From: Piscinibacter defluvii
GTDB taxonomy: Bacteria > Pseudomonadota > Gammaproteobacteria > Burkholderiales > Burkholderiaceae_C
Direction: 5' to 3'
DNA length: 64,000 nucleotides
Assembly (NCBI RefSeq): GCF_004011805.1
Contig: NZ_ML137199.1
Location: 188,088 to 252,087 of the forward strand
The translations under genes were made by a program, and so were the position numbers. The stretch's first letter is position 1. The number at the start of each line of letters is the position of its first letter. Below, in pieces: positions 38,616 through 50,747 of the stretch. The notes under the pieces were generated by a model. It was not told the origin of the DNA, did not search any database, and saw nothing but the letters and a program-made list of their open reading frames with translations.

Positions 38616-39783
38616 CCTCGCGCAGTACCTGCAGACGCTGTCGCCGGAGTTCGGCTTCTTCCGCGTCTTCCAGTACCTCACCTTCCGCGCGGTGATGGCG
38701 GCGATGACGGCGCTGCTGATCGGGCTGATGTTCGGCCCCTGGGTGATCCGCCGCCTCGCCGAGCTGAAGATCGGCCAGCCGATCCGCGAGTACGGCGTGC
38801 AGCAGCACCTGGCCAAGAGCGGCACGCCGACCATGGGCGGCGTGCTGATCCTGATCGGCATCGGCGTCTCGACGCTGCTGTGGTTCGACTGGAGCAACCG
38901 CTTCGTCTGGATCGTGATGCTGGTGACACTGGGCTTCGGCGCGGTCGGCTGGGTCGACGACTGGCGCAAGGTGGTGCACAAGAACCCCGAGGGCATGCGC
39001 TCGGGCGAGAAGTACTTCTGGCAGTCGGTGATCGGCCTGATCGCCGCGCTCTACCTCGCCTTCAGCGTCAGCGAGACCTCCAACGTGCGGGTGCTGGAGC
39101 TGTTCCTGCGCTGGGTGCAGAGCGGCTTCTCGAACGACCTGCCGCCCAAGGCCGACCTGATCGTGCCCTTCTTCAAGTCCGTCAGCTACCCGCTGGGCGT
39201 GTTCGGCTTCATCGCGCTGACCTACTTCGTCATCGTCGGCGCGAGCAACGCGGTCAACCTCACCGACGGCCTGGACGGGCTGGCGATCATGCCGGTGGTG
39301 ATGGTCGGCTCGGCGCTGGGCGTGTTCGCCTACGTCACCGGCAACGTCAACTTCAGCCGCTACCTGCTGATCCCCTACATCCCCGGCGCCGGGGAGCTGC
39401 TCGTGTTCTGCGCCGCGATGGCCGGTGCCGGGCTCGCGTTCCTGTGGTTCAACACCCACCCGGCGCAGGTGTTCATGGGCGACGTCGGCGCGCTCGCGCT
39501 CGGCGGCGCGCTCGGCACGATCGCGGTGATCACGCGCCAGGAGATCGTGCTCGGGATCATGGGCGGCGTGTTCGTGCTGGAGGCGCTGTCGGTGATGGCG
39601 CAGGTCAGCTGGTTCAAGTACACGAAGAAGAAGTACGGCACCGGCCGGCGCATCCTGAAGATGGCGCCGCTGCACCACCACTTCGAGAAGTCCGGCTGGA
39701 AGGAGACGCAGGTCGTGGTGCGCTTCTGGATCATCACGATGCTGCTGTGCCTGGTCGGGCTCGCGAGCCTCAAGCTGCGATGA
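38605..39783 (+). CDS. mraY: Phospho-MurNAc-pentapeptide translocase MraY
   Basis: The 392-residue integral membrane enzyme transfers phospho-MurNAc-pentapeptide to undecaprenyl phosphate, making lipid I. About ten helices are predicted. The polyprenyl-transferase motifs are GTPTMGG near residue 73, [12 protein letters not shown] near 217 (with the Asp residues of the Mg site) and [12 protein letters not shown] near 354. The ATG lies 11 bp inside the murF end, which couples translation. Confidence 0.97.
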   Translation: MLISLAQYLQTLSPEFGFFRVFQYLTFRAVMAAMTALLIGLMFGPWVIRRLAELKIGQPIREYGVQQHLAKSGTPTMGGVLILIGIGVSTLLWFDWSNRFVWIVMLVTLGFGAVGWVDDWRKVVHKNPEGMRSGEKYFWQSVIGLIAALYLAFSVSETSNVRVLELFLRWVQSGFSNDLPPKADLIVPFFKSVSYPLGVFGFIALTYFVIVGASNAVNLTDGLDGLAIMPVVMVGSALGVFAYVTGNVNFSRYLLIPYIPGAGELLVFCAAMAGAGLAFLWFNTHPAQVFMGDVGALALGGALGTIAVITRQEIVLGIMGGVFVLEALSVMAQVSWFKYTKKKYGTGRRILKMAPLHHHFEKSGWKETQVVVRFWIITMLLCLVGLASLKLR

Positions 39784-41306
39784 AACACCTCGCCGACCTC
39801 GACGTGCTGGTGCTGGGCCTGGGCGACTCGGGCCTGGCGATGGCGCGCTGGTGCGCCCGCCACGGCGCCCGCGTGCGGGTGTGGGACTCGCGCGAGAGCG
39901 CGCCGCACGACAGCGCGCTGGCCGAGCAGCTGCCCGCGGCGCAGCGCCTGCGCGGCGAGCTGTCCGACGCGGCCTTCGCCGGCGTGCGCCTGGTGCTCAA
40001 GAGCCCCGGCCTCGCGCCCGGCGACGCGCGCATTGCCGCGCCGCTGGCGCGCGCCGCCGAGACCGGCGTGCTGGTGCAAGGCGAGCTGGAACTGTTCGCG
40101 CGTGCGCTGGCCGACCTGAAGGCGGAGCGCGGCTACGCACCGAAGCTGCTCGCCATCACCGGCACCAACGGCAAGACCACCACCACCGCGATGACGAAGG
40201 GGCTGGTCGAGCGCGCGGGCCGCAGCGTCGCGATGGCCGGCAACATCGGCCCGACGATGCTGCAGACGCTGGCCGACCGCCTCGACGACGCCGGCAACGC
40301 GCTGCCGGAGGTGTGGGTGCTCGAACTGAGCAGCTTCCAGCTCGACGGCGCCCTGGGCTTCGAACCCGACGCCGCCACGGTGCTCAACCTCACCGAGGAT
40401 CACCTCGACTGGCACGGCTCGATGGCCGCCTACGCCGCGGCCAAGGCGCGCGTGTTCGGCAAGAACGCGGTGATGGTGATCAACCGCGACGACCCGGCCG
40501 TCGAGAAGATGGTCCCCGCACCGGTGATTCCCAAGGGCCGGCACGCGAAGCCGATCGAACGCACCGTGGTGCGCTTCGGCCTCGACGCGCCGACACGCCC
40601 GGGCGACTTCGGCCTCGTCACCGAGAACGGCATGGCCTGGCTGGTGCGCGCCCACGCGGCCGACGAGACGCACAGGCGCGCCAAGGACGAGCCCGAGGAG
40701 CTCCACCTGCAGCGCCTGATGCCGGCCGACGCGCTGCGCGTGCGCGGCCGCCACAACGCCGCCAACGCGCTGGCCGCGCTGGCGCTGGCCACGGCCATCG
40801 GCTGCCCGCTCGCGCCGATGCTGCACGGCCTGCGCGAGTACGCCGGCGAGCCGCACCGGGTCGAATTCGTCGCCAGCGTCGACCAGGTCGAGGCCTACGA
40901 CGACAGCAAGGGCACCAACGTCGGCGCGACGGTCGCCGCGCTGGACGGCCTGGGGGCCGACCGCGCGCCGGCCAAGTTGATCGTCATCCTCGGCGGTGAC
41001 GGCAAGGGCCAGGACTTCGCGCCGCTGGCCGCGCCGATCGCGCGCCATGCGCGTGCGGTGGCCACGCTCGGGCGCGACGCCGGGCGCATCGAGCAGGCAC
41101 TGGCCGCCACCGGCGTGCCGCTGCAGCGCCACGACACGCTCGAGGCCGCGGTGCGCTGGTGCTTCGCGCAGGCGCAGCCGGGCGACTCGGTGCTGCTCAG
41201 CCCGGCCTGCGCGAGCCTGGACATGTTCCGCAACTACGCGCACCGCGCCGAGGTGTTCGTCGCCGCGGTGCGCGCGCTGGCGGCCGAGCGCGGGGAGGTT
41301 GTCTGA
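39780..41306 (+). CDS. murD: UDP-MurNAc-L-alanine:D-glutamate ligase MurD
   Basis: The 508-residue ligase adds D-glutamate to UDP-MurNAc-L-Ala. The N-terminal uracil-binding domain starts [15 protein letters not shown], the ATP loop is [13 protein letters not shown] near residue 125, and ELSSFQLD and [11 protein letters not shown] follow. It is somewhat longer than E. coli MurD (438) because of extra sequence in the central domain around residues 245-310, including a Glu/His-rich stretch ([14 protein letters not shown]). Such inserts are common in this order as far as I know. Overlaps ATGA with mraY and by one base with ftsW. Confidence 0.95.
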   Translation: MKHLADLDVLVLGLGDSGLAMARWCARHGARVRVWDSRESAPHDSALAEQLPAAQRLRGELSDAAFAGVRLVLKSPGLAPGDARIAAPLARAAETGVLVQGELELFARALADLKAERGYAPKLLAITGTNGKTTTTAMTKGLVERAGRSVAMAGNIGPTMLQTLADRLDDAGNALPEVWVLELSSFQLDGALGFEPDAATVLNLTEDHLDWHGSMAAYAAAKARVFGKNAVMVINRDDPAVEKMVPAPVIPKGRHAKPIERTVVRFGLDAPTRPGDFGLVTENGMAWLVRAHAADETHRRAKDEPEELHLQRLMPADALRVRGRHNAANALAALALATAIGCPLAPMLHGLREYAGEPHRVEFVASVDQVEAYDDSKGTNVGATVAALDGLGADRAPAKLIVILGGDGKGQDFAPLAAPIARHARAVATLGRDAGRIEQALAATGVPLQRHDTLEAAVRWCFAQAQPGDSVLLSPACASLDMFRNYAHRAEVFVAAVRALAAERGEVV

Positions 41307-42577
41307 TGGCGCTGGCCTCCCGGCTCCCGATCCTCGGCTGGCGCGCCAAGCTCGCGGCCTGGCGCGCGCGCCGCGCCGACGAGCGCGGCACGACCATCCC
41401 GGTGCGCGACTGGATCCACGTCGGCAGCGCGAAGCCGGCGCGCCTGGCCGGCTTCGACCAGGCGCTGGTCTGGGTCGTGGTGGGCCTGCTCGCGCTGGGC
41501 ATGGTGATGGTCTACAGCGCCTCGGTGGCGCTGCCGGACAGCCCGAAGTTCGAGAACTACCGCTCCACGCATTTCCTGCTGCGCCACGCGATCCAGATCG
41601 GCCTGGCCGTGCTGGCGGCGCTGGTGCTGGTGCAGGTGCCGGTCGCGTTCTGGGAGAAGGCCGCGCCGTACCTCTTCGTCGCCGCGCTGGTGCTGCTGGT
41701 GCTGGTGCTGCTGCCCTTCATCGGCAAGGTGGTGAACAACTCGCGGCGCTGGATCCCGCTGGGCGTGATGAACTTCCAGCCGAGCGAACTCGCCAAGCTC
41801 GCGATGGCGATGTACGCGGCCAGCTACATGACGCGCAAGATGGACGTGAAGGAGAACTTCTTCCGTGCCGTGTGGCCGATGGCGGTGGCGCTGGGCTTCA
41901 CCGGCGTGCTGCTGCTGCGCGAGCCCGACATGGGCGCCTTCATGGTGGTGGCGCTCATCTCCATGGGCATCCTGTTCCTCGGCGGCGTGAACGGCAAGAT
42001 GTTCTTCGCCAGCGGCCTGATGCTGGTGGGCGCCTTCGTCGCGGTGATCGCCTCGAGCCCCGAGAAGCGCATGCGCATCTTCGCCTACCTCGACCCCTGG
42101 GACCCGGAGTACGCGCTCGGCAAGGCCTACCAGCTGACCCATTCGCTGATCGCCTTCGGCCGCGGCGAGATCTTCGGCCAGGGCCTGGGCTCGAGTGTCG
42201 AGAAGCTGCACTACCTGCCCGAGGCGCACACCGACTTCCTGCTCGCGGTGATCGGCGAGGAACTGGGCTTCGTCGGCGTGGCCGCGGTGATCGTCGCGTT
42301 CTTCTGGCTGACGCGGCGCATCTTCCACATCGGCCGCCAGTCGATCGCGCTGGACCGCGTGTTCGCCGGCCTGTACGCGCAAGGCATCGGCATCTGGTTC
42401 GGCGGCCAGGCCTTCATCAACATGGGCGTGAACCTGGGTGTGCTGCCGACCAAGGGCCTGACCCTGCCGCTGATGAGCTACGGCGGCTCGGCGATCGTGA
42501 TGAACCTCGTCGCGCTCGCCATCGTGGTCCGGATCGACGTCGAGAACCGCCAGATGATGCGGGGAGGGCGCCCGTGA
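41306..42577 (+). CDS. ftsW: Peptidoglycan glycosyltransferase FtsW
   Basis: This 423-residue SEDS-family polymerase has about ten helices after a roughly 45-residue cytoplasmic start. Family features are VMVYSAS, NNSRRWI and [10 protein letters not shown], the catalytic-loop region [21 protein letters not shown], and [27 protein letters not shown] near the end is the SEDS signature. It polymerises septal glycan chains with FtsI. The ATG overlaps the murD stop and the gene end overlaps murG by GTGA. Confidence 0.96.
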   Translation: MALASRLPILGWRAKLAAWRARRADERGTTIPVRDWIHVGSAKPARLAGFDQALVWVVVGLLALGMVMVYSASVALPDSPKFENYRSTHFLLRHAIQIGLAVLAALVLVQVPVAFWEKAAPYLFVAALVLLVLVLLPFIGKVVNNSRRWIPLGVMNFQPSELAKLAMAMYAASYMTRKMDVKENFFRAVWPMAVALGFTGVLLLREPDMGAFMVVALISMGILFLGGVNGKMFFASGLMLVGAFVAVIASSPEKRMRIFAYLDPWDPEYALGKAYQLTHSLIAFGRGEIFGQGLGSSVEKLHYLPEAHTDFLLAVIGEELGFVGVAAVIVAFFWLTRRIFHIGRQSIALDRVFAGLYAQGIGIWFGGQAFINMGVNLGVLPTKGLTLPLMSYGGSAIVMNLVALAIVVRIDVENRQMMRGGRP

Positions 42578-43650
42578 GCCGCCATCTCGTCGTCATGGCT
42601 GCGGGCACCGGCGGGCATGTGATCCCGGGCCTCGCGGTCGCGCGCGAGATGCTCGCGCGCGGCTGGACGGTGAGCTGGCTCGGCACCACGCACGGGATGG
42701 AGAACCGGCTCGTCCCGCCCACGGGCATCCCGATGGACACCATCACCTTCAGCGGTCTGCGTGGCAAGGGACCGATGCACACCCTGACCGGCGGGTTGCG
42801 CCTGCTGGCGGCGTTCTGGTCCTGCCTGCGCATCCTGCGCGCGCGCCGCGCGAGTGCCGTGCTGGGCATGGGCGGCTACGTGTGCTTTCCTGGCGGCATG
42901 ATGGCGTCGCTGCTCGGCAAGCCGCTGGTGCTGGTGAATGCCGACGCGGCGCTGCTGATGAGCAACCGCGCCTTGCTGCCGGTGGCCGACCGCGTGGCCT
43001 TCGGTTTCGAGGGCGACGCGGCGACGACGGTGAAGAACGCGGTCGTCACCGGCAACCCGGTGCGCGCCGAGATCGAGGCCCTGCCCGAGCCGGCGCAGCG
43101 ATTCGCCGGCCGCGGCGGCCCGTTGCGCGTGCTGGTGGTGGGCGGCAGCCTGGGCGCGCGTGTGCTCAACGAGACCGTGCCGCAGGCCCTGGCGATGCTC
43201 GATGCCGCGCAGCGGCCGCAGGTGACGCACCAGACCGGCGCCGCGAACCTCGAAGCCGTGCAGGCGGCCTATGCGCAGCAGCAGGTACAGGCCGAGCTGC
43301 TGCCCTTCCTTGACGACATGGCGCAGCGCCTGGCCGACTGCGACCTGATGATCTGCCGCGCCGGCGCGGTGACGGTCAGCGAGCTGTGCGCCGCCGGCGT
43401 GGCCGCGGTGCTGGTGCCGCTGATCGTCAGCACGACTTCGCACCAGCGCGACAACGCGCAATGGCTGGCCGCGCATGGCGCCGGCATGCACCTGCCGCAG
43501 GGGGAGCTTTCTCCGCAGCGCCTGGCCGAGCTGCTGAAGGGCCTGACGCGGGACTCGCTGCTGGCGATGGCCACCAGGGCGCGCGCGCTCGCGAAGCCCA
43601 GGGCCGCGGCGCGTGTCGCTGATCAGATCGAAGGGCTGGTGCCGGCATGA
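42574..43650 (+). CDS. murG: UDP-GlcNAc:lipid I N-acetylglucosaminyltransferase MurG
   Basis: The 358-residue GT28-family enzyme makes lipid II on the inner face of the membrane. It starts at a GTG overlapping the ftsW stop. The glycine loops [12 protein letters not shown] near residue 10 and [13 protein letters not shown] near 189 and the late [12 protein letters not shown] near 267 are diagnostic. The reading frame can be extended upstream to 40996, but that is overlap with murD and ftsW. Confidence 0.96.
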   Translation: MSRHLVVMAAGTGGHVIPGLAVAREMLARGWTVSWLGTTHGMENRLVPPTGIPMDTITFSGLRGKGPMHTLTGGLRLLAAFWSCLRILRARRASAVLGMGGYVCFPGGMMASLLGKPLVLVNADAALLMSNRALLPVADRVAFGFEGDAATTVKNAVVTGNPVRAEIEALPEPAQRFAGRGGPLRVLVVGGSLGARVLNETVPQALAMLDAAQRPQVTHQTGAANLEAVQAAYAQQQVQAELLPFLDDMAQRLADCDLMICRAGAVTVSELCAAGVAAVLVPLIVSTTSHQRDNAQWLAAHGAGMHLPQGELSPQRLAELLKGLTRDSLLAMATRARALAKPRAAARVADQIEGLVPA

Positions 43651-45056
43651 AACACGCCGTCAAGCACATCCATTTCGTGGGCATCGGCGGCGCCGGCATG
43701 AGCGGCATCGCCGAGATCCTGCACAACCTGGGCTACACCGTGTCCGGCTCGGACCAGGCCGACGGCAGCGTCACGCGCCGCCTGGCCGCGCTGGGCATCC
43801 GCGTGGCGATCGGCCACGACGCGGCCCACATCGCCGGCGCCGAGGCCGTGGTCACCTCCACCGCGGTGAAGGGCGACAACCCCGAGGTGATCGCGGCGCG
43901 TGCGATGCGCATCCCGGTGGTGCCGCGCGCCGTGATGCTGGCCGAGCTGATGCGGCTGAGGAAGGGCATCGCGATCGCCGGCACGCACGGCAAGACCACC
44001 ACCACCTCGCTGGTCACCAGCGTGCTGGCCGAGGCCGGCGTCGATCCGACCTTCGTGATCGGCGGCAAGCTGAACGCCGCCGGCGCCAACTCGCGCCTGG
44101 GATCGGGCGAGTACATCGTCGTCGAGGCCGACGAGTCGGACGCCTCGTTCCTGAACCTGATGCCCGTGATGGCCGTCGTCACCAACATCGACGCCGACCA
44201 CATGGACACCTACGGCCACGACTTCGCGAAGCTGAAGCAGGCCTTCGTCGACTTCATCCACCGCATGCCGTTCTACGGCGCGGCCATCCTGTGTGCCGAC
44301 GACGCCGGCGTGCGCTCGATCATGCCGATGATCTCGCGCCCGCTGGTCAGCTACGGCCTGGGCGCCGACGCGATGGTGCGCGCGGTGGACATCGAGGCGC
44401 GCGAGGGCGGCACGATGTGCTTCACCGTGCAGCGCCGCAACGGCGTGGCGATGCCGGACCTCTCGGTCACGCTGAACCTGCCGGGCACGCACAACGTGCT
44501 CAACGCGCTGGCGACGATCGCCGTGGCCACCGAGCTGGAGCTGCCCGACGCGCCGGTGGTCAAGGCGCTGGCCGAGTTCCGCGGCGTCGGCCGGCGCTTC
44601 CAGCACTACGGCGAGCAGCCCGCGGCCGACGGCGGGCGCTTCACGCTGATCGACGACTACGGCCACCACCCGGTGGAGATGGCCGCGGTGATCGCCGCCG
44701 CGCGCGGCGCCTACCCGGGCCGGCGCCTGGTGCTGGCCTTCCAGCCGCACCGCTACACCCGCACGCGCGACTGCTTCGAGGACTTCGTCAAGGTGATGGG
44801 CACGGCCGACGCGGTGCTGCTGGCCGAGGTCTACGCGGCCGGCGAGTCGCCCATCGTCGCCGCCGACGGCCGTTCGCTGGCGCGTGCCTTGCGCGTGGCC
44901 GGCAAGGTGGACCCGGTGTTCGTCGACGACATCGCCGCGATGCCGCAGACCATCGCCGAGCAGGCCAAGGGAGGCGACGTGGTGATCGCGATGGGCGCGG
45001 GGTCGATCGGCAACGTGCCGGCGCAGGTCGCCGAGCTGCTGAAGGATCGTTCATGA
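43647..45056 (+). CDS. murC: UDP-N-acetylmuramate:L-alanine ligase MurC
   Basis: The 469-residue ligase attaches L-alanine to UDP-MurNAc. The first domain has [17 protein letters not shown] at about residue 9, the ATP loop is [12 protein letters not shown] near 114, EADESDASF follows near 171, and [10 protein letters not shown] near 335 is typical of MurC. A second UDP-MurNAc ligase of the recycling type (mpl) lies at 53643-55004. It overlaps murG and ddlB by 4 bp each. Confidence 0.97.
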   Translation: MKHAVKHIHFVGIGGAGMSGIAEILHNLGYTVSGSDQADGSVTRRLAALGIRVAIGHDAAHIAGAEAVVTSTAVKGDNPEVIAARAMRIPVVPRAVMLAELMRLRKGIAIAGTHGKTTTTSLVTSVLAEAGVDPTFVIGGKLNAAGANSRLGSGEYIVVEADESDASFLNLMPVMAVVTNIDADHMDTYGHDFAKLKQAFVDFIHRMPFYGAAILCADDAGVRSIMPMISRPLVSYGLGADAMVRAVDIEAREGGTMCFTVQRRNGVAMPDLSVTLNLPGTHNVLNALATIAVATELELPDAPVVKALAEFRGVGRRFQHYGEQPAADGGRFTLIDDYGHHPVEMAAVIAAARGAYPGRRLVLAFQPHRYTRTRDCFEDFVKVMGTADAVLLAEVYAAGESPIVAADGRSLARALRVAGKVDPVFVDDIAAMPQTIAEQAKGGDVVIAMGAGSIGNVPAQVAELLKDRS

Positions 45057-46006
45057 GCATCGATGTCAAGGCCCTGGGCAAGGTTGCCGTGCTGATGGGC
45101 GGCGATTCGGCCGAACGCGAGGTGTCGCTGATGTCCGGCGGCGGCGTGCTGGCCGCGCTGCAGTCGCAGGGCGTGGACGCACACGCCTTCGACCCGAGCC
45201 AGCGCGAACTGGTCGAGCTGAAGAAGGAGGGCTTCGCACGCTGCTTCATCGCGCTGCACGGCCGCCACGGCGAGGACGGCACGGTGCAGGGCGCGCTCGA
45301 GCTGCTGCGCATTCCCTACACCGGCTCGGGCGTGATGGCCTCGGCGATCGCCATGGACAAGGTGATGACCAAGCGTGTCTGGCTCGCCGAGGGGCTGCCG
45401 ACGCCGCGTTACGTCACGCTGCGGCGCGACCAGCTGGTGCGCGAGCGCGTGGTGGCGATTCCCGACGAGCTCGGCCTGCCGCTGATCGTCAAGCCGCCGC
45501 ACGAGGGCTCGTCGATCGGCGTCACCAAGGTGGCGGGTTACTCGCAGATGCAGGATGCCGTGGCGCTGGCCGCGCAGTACGACACCGAGGTGCTGTGCGA
45601 GGAGTTCATCGAAGGCGACGAGCTGACCTGCCCGGTGCTGGGCGAGGGCGACTCGGCGCGTGCGCTGCCGGTGATCAAGATCGTCGCGCCCGAGGGCGCC
45701 TACGACTACCAGAACAAGTACTTCACCGACGTCACCCAGTACCTCGTTCCCTCGGGCCTGCCGGCCGCGCTCGAGGCGCAGATCCAGGACCTGGTCGTGC
45801 GCGCCTACCGCACGCTGGGCTGCCGCGGCTGGGGCCGGGCCGACCTGATGCTGCGCGCCAGCGACGGCAAGCCCTTCCTGCTCGAGATGAACACCAGCCC
45901 CGGCATGACCGGCCACTCGCTGGTGCCGATGTCGGCCAGGGCGGCCGGCATGAGCTACGAGCAGCTGTGCCTGCACCTGCTGGCCCACGCGGCCCTCGAT
46001 CATTGA
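45053..46006 (+). CDS. ddlB: D-alanine:D-alanine ligase
   Basis: The 317-residue ATP-grasp enzyme makes D-Ala-D-Ala. Visible motifs are [16 protein letters not shown] near residue 15, [13 protein letters not shown], the [11 protein letters not shown] loop near 147 and [15 protein letters not shown] near 280. It overlaps murC by ATGA. Its TGA stop forms the left edge of a 269-bp palindromic element, which separates it from ftsQ; elsewhere in the cluster genes overlap. Confidence 0.97.
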   Translation: MSIDVKALGKVAVLMGGDSAEREVSLMSGGGVLAALQSQGVDAHAFDPSQRELVELKKEGFARCFIALHGRHGEDGTVQGALELLRIPYTGSGVMASAIAMDKVMTKRVWLAEGLPTPRYVTLRRDQLVRERVVAIPDELGLPLIVKPPHEGSSIGVTKVAGYSQMQDAVALAAQYDTEVLCEEFIEGDELTCPVLGEGDSARALPVIKIVAPEGAYDYQNKYFTDVTQYLVPSGLPAALEAQIQDLVVRAYRTLGCRGWGRADLMLRASDGKPFLLEMNTSPGMTGHSLVPMSARAAGMSYEQLCLHLLAHAALDH

Positions 46007-46274
46007 GAAGCTGTGAAAGAACCCAACGCACCCGCGTGGGCCCCGGGAACGGGCCCAATGAAGGCGCAAAGCACAGACGTGCCGGGTGGCACGTCGAGCA
46101 TTTGCAACGCGCAGTGGGCCCGTTCCCGGGGCTCACCCTTCGGGCCGGGGTACCCAAGGGCCTTGGGCCGCGTTGCGCCGCTGGCCCAGACGGCCAGTCT
46201 GGGCGGCGCGGCGCGCCTTGCCCAAGGCCCTTGGCCACCCCGGCGCGGGCGCGTTGGGTTCTTTCACAGCTTCT
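46006..46274. repeat. 269-bp palindromic element with two internal hairpin arms (copy 2), between ddlB and ftsQ
   Basis: The terminal inverted repeat (46006-46036 and 46244-46274) is 31 bp with one mismatch. Inside are two arms in opposite orientation. The left arm (about 46038-46135) has AAGGCGCAAA at 46061-46070 and GCAACGCG at 46104-46111. The right arm (about 46147-46240) has CGCGTTGC at 46169-46176 and GCGCCTTG at 46213-46220. TGA flanks the element on both sides, the left one being the ddlB stop, which looks like a target duplication. The right arm is a diverged inverted copy of arm 1 of the element at 5946-6217, with compensating stem changes. It has no credible coding sequence. Transcription of ftsQAZ from upstream must read through it. 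Confidence 0.85.
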
Positions 46275-46280
46275 GAGCCC

Positions 46281-47075
46281 ATGGCCGCCGACGCCCTTCA
46301 ACCCACGCTGCCCGGCGACGTCCGGCTGATGAACGCGACCGCGCTGCTGCTCGCCTTCATCGGCTCGGCCGCGCTCGCTGCGGCACTGCTGCTGTGGGTG
46401 GCGAAGCAGCCGCCGTTCGCGCTCCAGTCGATCCGCATCGAGGGCGAGATCACGCGCAACAGCGTGTCGACCATCCGCGCCAACGCCGCGCCGCACCTGG
46501 CCGGCCATTTCTTCAGCCTGGACCTGGCGCGCGCGAAGCGGGCCTTCGAGGCCGTGCCCTGGGTGCGCCAGGCGGTGGTGCGGCGCGTCTGGCCGAACCG
46601 GCTGCACGTGCAGCTCGAGGAGCACCACGCCGCCGCCTTCTGGGAGACCGAGAACGGCGCCGAGAAGCTGGTCAACACCTTCGGCGAGGTGTTCCAGGCC
46701 AACCCGGGCGACGTGGAGGACGAGTCGCTGCCCACGCTGCAGGGCCCCGAGGGCAGCTCGGCGCGCCTGCTGATGCTGGTGCAGCGGCTGCAGCCGGTGG
46801 TCGCGCCGCTGGACATGCGCATCGAGCGGCTCGAGATGTCCGGGCGTGCCTCGCTGCGCGCCGAACTGGACGACGGCGCCGAGATCGAGATCGGCCGCGG
46901 CAACGACGACGAGATCGTCGAACGCGTGCGGCGTTTCGTTGCCACGCTGCCGCAGGTGATCGCGCAGCACCAGCAGCGCCCGCTGGTGTACGCCGACCTG
47001 CGCCACAACGACGGCTACGCGGTGCGCCTGAAGGGCATCTCGACGACCGTGCCGGCCGCGGCGGGAGGGAAATAA
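46281..47075 (+). CDS. ftsQ: Cell division protein FtsQ
   Basis: The 264-residue bitopic protein has a cytoplasmic start, one helix (ALLLAFIGSAALAAALLLWVA, about residues 17-37), then a POTRA domain (FALQSIRIEGEITRNSV) and the FtsQ beta domain (WVRQAVVRRVWPNRLHVQLEEHH). It links FtsB/FtsL to early divisome parts. The ATG lies 6 bp after the palindromic element, and no Shine-Dalgarno sequence is obvious apart from GAG, so expression may be affected by the insertion. Confidence 0.95.
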   Translation: MAADALQPTLPGDVRLMNATALLLAFIGSAALAAALLLWVAKQPPFALQSIRIEGEITRNSVSTIRANAAPHLAGHFFSLDLARAKRAFEAVPWVRQAVVRRVWPNRLHVQLEEHHAAAFWETENGAEKLVNTFGEVFQANPGDVEDESLPTLQGPEGSSARLLMLVQRLQPVVAPLDMRIERLEMSGRASLRAELDDGAEIEIGRGNDDEIVERVRRFVATLPQVIAQHQQRPLVYADLRHNDGYAVRLKGISTTVPAAAGGK

Positions 47076-47078
47076 AGA

Positions 47079-48308
<1,230 letters not shown>

Positions 48309-48309
48309 C

Positions 48310-48324
48310 AAGGAGGACACGATG
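48310..48324 (+). promoter_or_regulatory. Strong ribosome binding site and in-frame alternative start ahead of ftsZ
   Basis: AAGGAGG (48310-48316) stands 5 nt before an ATG at 48322 that is in frame with ftsZ and would add 42 residues to the N-terminus. The usual start at 48448 also has a site (GGAG, spacing 7). The added segment is polar, basic and unlike known FtsZ starts. It may instead be a translated leader region; both readings need testing. Confidence 0.5.
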
Positions 48325-48447
48325 AACAACCACGATCCTCCGCTGACCCACAAGACCCGGCTCGACCCGGGCCCGATGAAACAACGCAGCGTCTCGCGAC
48401 GCTTTCAACCCATCACGGCAACTGCGACACAGGAACGGAGCACCACC

Positions 48448-49653
48448 ATGCCCATCGAAATGATCGAAGAATTCGACCTCGGCACGAAGATCAAGGTCAT
48501 CGGCGTCGGCGGCGGCGGCGGCAACGCCGTCGAGCACATGATCAACCAGGGCGTGCAGGGCGTGGAGTTCATCTGCGCGAACACCGACGCCCAGGCGCTC
48601 AACCGTTCGGCGGCCAGCCAGCTGATCCAGCTCGGCACCACCGGCCTGGGCGCCGGCGCCAAGCCCGAGGCCGGCAAGAACGCGGCCGAGGAGGCGGTCG
48701 ATCGGATCCGCCAGTCGATCGACGGCGCGAACATGCTGTTCATCACCGCGGGCATGGGCGGCGGCACGGGCACCGGTGCGGCGCCGGTGATCGCGCGCGT
48801 GGCCAAGGAGATGGGCATCCTGACGGTCGGCGTGGTCACCAAGCCGTTCGACTTCGAGGGCAACCGCCGCATGAAGGCGGCCGACGCCGGCGTGGCCGAG
48901 CTGGAGGCCAACGTCGACTCGCTGATCGTGATCCTGAACGACAAGCTGCTCGAGGTGCTGGGCGACGACGTCACGCAGGACCAGGCCTTCGCGCACGCCA
49001 ACGACGTGCTGAAGAACGCGGTCGGCGGCATCAGCGACATCATCCACATTCCCGGCCTCGTGAACGTCGACTTCGAGGACGTGAAGACGGTGATGAGCGA
49101 GCCCGGCAAGGCGATGATGGGTACCGCCAGCGCCACCGGCCCGGACCGCGCCCACAAGGCCGCCGAGGCCGCCGTGGCCTGCCCGCTGCTGGAGGGCATC
49201 GACCTGTCCGGTGCGCGCGGCGTGCTGGTGCTGATCGCCGCGGCGCGCAGCAGCTTCAAGCTCAGCGAGAGCCGCAACGCGATGAACTGCATCCGCCGCT
49301 ACGCCGCCGACGACGCGCACGTGATCTACGGCACCGCCTACGACGACAGCCTGGGCGACCAGCTGCGCGTGACGGTGATCGCCACCGGCCTGAGCCCGGT
49401 GCGGCGCGCCCAGCAGGCGCCGATCCAGGTCGTGCACAGCCAGCCGGCGACCATGCAGCGCACCGGCACCGACAACATCCCGGTGCTGACCACGCCGGTG
49501 CAGACCACGCCGCCGGCGCACGACTACAGCGCGCTGTCCACGCCCAGCGTGTGGCGCAACGGCCGCACCGCGGCGGCCAAGGTCGACGCGCTGGCCAGCA
49601 ACGGCATGGACGAGATCGAGATCCCGGCGTTCCTGCGCAAGCAGGCTGACTGA
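48448..49653 (+). CDS. ftsZ: Cell division protein FtsZ
   Basis: The 401-residue tubulin homologue polymerises into the division ring. The start [26 protein letters not shown] matches betaproteobacterial FtsZ. The GTP signature GGGTGTG is at residues 104-110, the T7 loop [11 protein letters not shown] follows near 206, and the C-terminal FtsA/ZipA-binding peptide [13 protein letters not shown] ends the protein. The linker (about 320-385) is Pro/Thr-rich. A longer form from 48322 is possible. A GC-rich repeat follows the stop. Confidence 0.97.
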   Translation: MPIEMIEEFDLGTKIKVIGVGGGGGNAVEHMINQGVQGVEFICANTDAQALNRSAASQLIQLGTTGLGAGAKPEAGKNAAEEAVDRIRQSIDGANMLFITAGMGGGTGTGAAPVIARVAKEMGILTVGVVTKPFDFEGNRRMKAADAGVAELEANVDSLIVILNDKLLEVLGDDVTQDQAFAHANDVLKNAVGGISDIIHIPGLVNVDFEDVKTVMSEPGKAMMGTASATGPDRAHKAAEAAVACPLLEGIDLSGARGVLVLIAAARSSFKLSESRNAMNCIRRYAADDAHVIYGTAYDDSLGDQLRVTVIATGLSPVRRAQQAPIQVVHSQPATMQRTGTDNIPVLTTPVQTTPPAHDYSALSTPSVWRNGRTAAAKVDALASNGMDEIEIPAFLRKQAD

Positions 49654-49661
49654 AGGGCCCA

Positions 49662-49736
49662 CCCCCGGAGCGCCTGACGGCGCTCCCCCTCGAGGGGGCA
49701 TCACCGGCGGACCGGCGGAGCCGGATCCGCGGTGAT
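49662..49736. repeat. GC-rich repeat with nested hairpins after ftsZ (copy 2)
   Basis: Three structures lie in the same order as in the copy after gltL: GGAGCGCC-TGAC-GGCGCTCC (49667-49686), the 14-bp palindrome CCCCCTCGAGGGGG (49685-49698), and an arm from ATCACC (49700-49705) to GGTGAT (49731-49736) built on CCGGC/GCCGG. The base of the last arm is ATCACC/GGTGAT here and GCCGCC/GGCGAC at the other copy, a compensating change. It probably ends or stabilises the ftsZ transcript. Confidence 0.72.
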
Positions 49737-49786
49737 CGCTCGACTGGGCTGTCTAAGCGCGGCTGCGCGAGCGGCGCCGGATCGGG

Positions 49787-49792
49787 GACAAT
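49787..49792 (+). promoter_or_regulatory. -10 box GACAAT of lpxC, 7 nt before the ATG
   Basis: GACAAT matches four of six positions and ends 7 nt before the ATG at 49800. The predicted start of transcription falls on the start codon. With a strong repeat upstream after ftsZ, lpxC probably has this promoter of its own and a leaderless mRNA. Confidence 0.5.
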
Positions 49793-49799
49793 CGTGGCC

Positions 49800-50735
49800 A
49801 TGCTCCAGCAGCGCACCCTGCAATCGATGACCCGCGCCGTCGGTGTGGGCGTGCACGGCGGGCAGCGGGTCGAGATGACGCTGCGCCCCGCGCCGCCGGA
49901 CCACGGCATCGTGTTCCGGCGTGTCGACCTGCCGCAGCCGGTGGCGATCACGGTCACGCCCGAGGTGGTGAGCGACACGCGCATGGCCACCACGCTCTCG
50001 CCGGGCGGGGACCCGGGCGGCCCGAAGGTGCAGACGGTCGAGCACCTGCTGTCGGCCTGCGCCGGTCTCGGGCTCGACAACCTGATCGTCGACATCACCG
50101 CCGAGGAGGTGCCCATCCTCGACGGCTCGGCGGCCAGCTTCGTCTACCTGCTGCAGAGCGCCGGCATCGCGCTGCAGGACGCGCCCAAGCGCTTCATCCG
50201 GGTGAAGAAGCCGGTCGAGATCCGCGAGGGCGAGGGCGCGCGCCTGATGTGGGCAAAGCTCGAGCCCTTCGAGGGCTACAAGCTCGCCTTCGAGATCGAC
50301 TTCGACCACCCCGCGGTCGACCAGACCGGCCAGCGCGTCGAGTTCGACATGGGCTCGGGCCAGTACAAGCGCGAGATCGCCCGCGCGCGCACCTTCGGCT
50401 TCACGAAGGACGTGGACATGATGCGCGCCCGTGGCCTGGGGCGCGGCGGCAGCATGGACAACGTGATCGTGGTCGACGAGCGCAAGGTGCTGAATGCCGA
50501 AGGCCTGCGCTACGACGACGAGTTCGTCAAGCACAAGATCCTCGACGCGATCGGCGACATGGCGATGGCCGGCCACCCGCTGCTGGCCGCCTACAGCGCC
50601 TTCCGCTCCGGCCACGCGCTGAACAACAAGCTGCTGCGCAAGCTGATGGCCGACCCGCAAGCCTGGGAACTCGTGACCTTCGACGATGCGTCGAGAGCCC
50701 CGCGCGGTCTGGCGGAACTCGCTCCCGCCTGGTGA
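49800..50735 (+). CDS. lpxC: UDP-3-O-acyl-N-acetylglucosamine deacetylase LpxC
   Basis: The 311-residue zinc enzyme makes the first committed step of lipid A synthesis. The start [19 protein letters not shown] is typical. Zinc ligands are the His in TVEHLLSA near residue 80 and the His/Asp pair in [13 protein letters not shown] near 240, with the catalytic His in MAGHPLL. An upstream GTG (49794) would add two residues. It is the usual last gene of the dcw region in proteobacteria. Confidence 0.96.
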   Translation: MLQQRTLQSMTRAVGVGVHGGQRVEMTLRPAPPDHGIVFRRVDLPQPVAITVTPEVVSDTRMATTLSPGGDPGGPKVQTVEHLLSACAGLGLDNLIVDITAEEVPILDGSAASFVYLLQSAGIALQDAPKRFIRVKKPVEIREGEGARLMWAKLEPFEGYKLAFEIDFDHPAVDQTGQRVEFDMGSGQYKREIARARTFGFTKDVDMMRARGLGRGGSMDNVIVVDERKVLNAEGLRYDDEFVKHKILDAIGDMAMAGHPLLAAYSAFRSGHALNNKLLRKLMADPQAWELVTFDDASRAPRGLAELAPAW

Positions 50736-50747
50736 TGACCGCAAGAG

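Noticed and set aside
46013-46276. 87-residue ORF inside the second palindromic element
   Set aside because: It spans the terminal repeats from end to end and has no relation to a protein family; its openness follows from the repeat.
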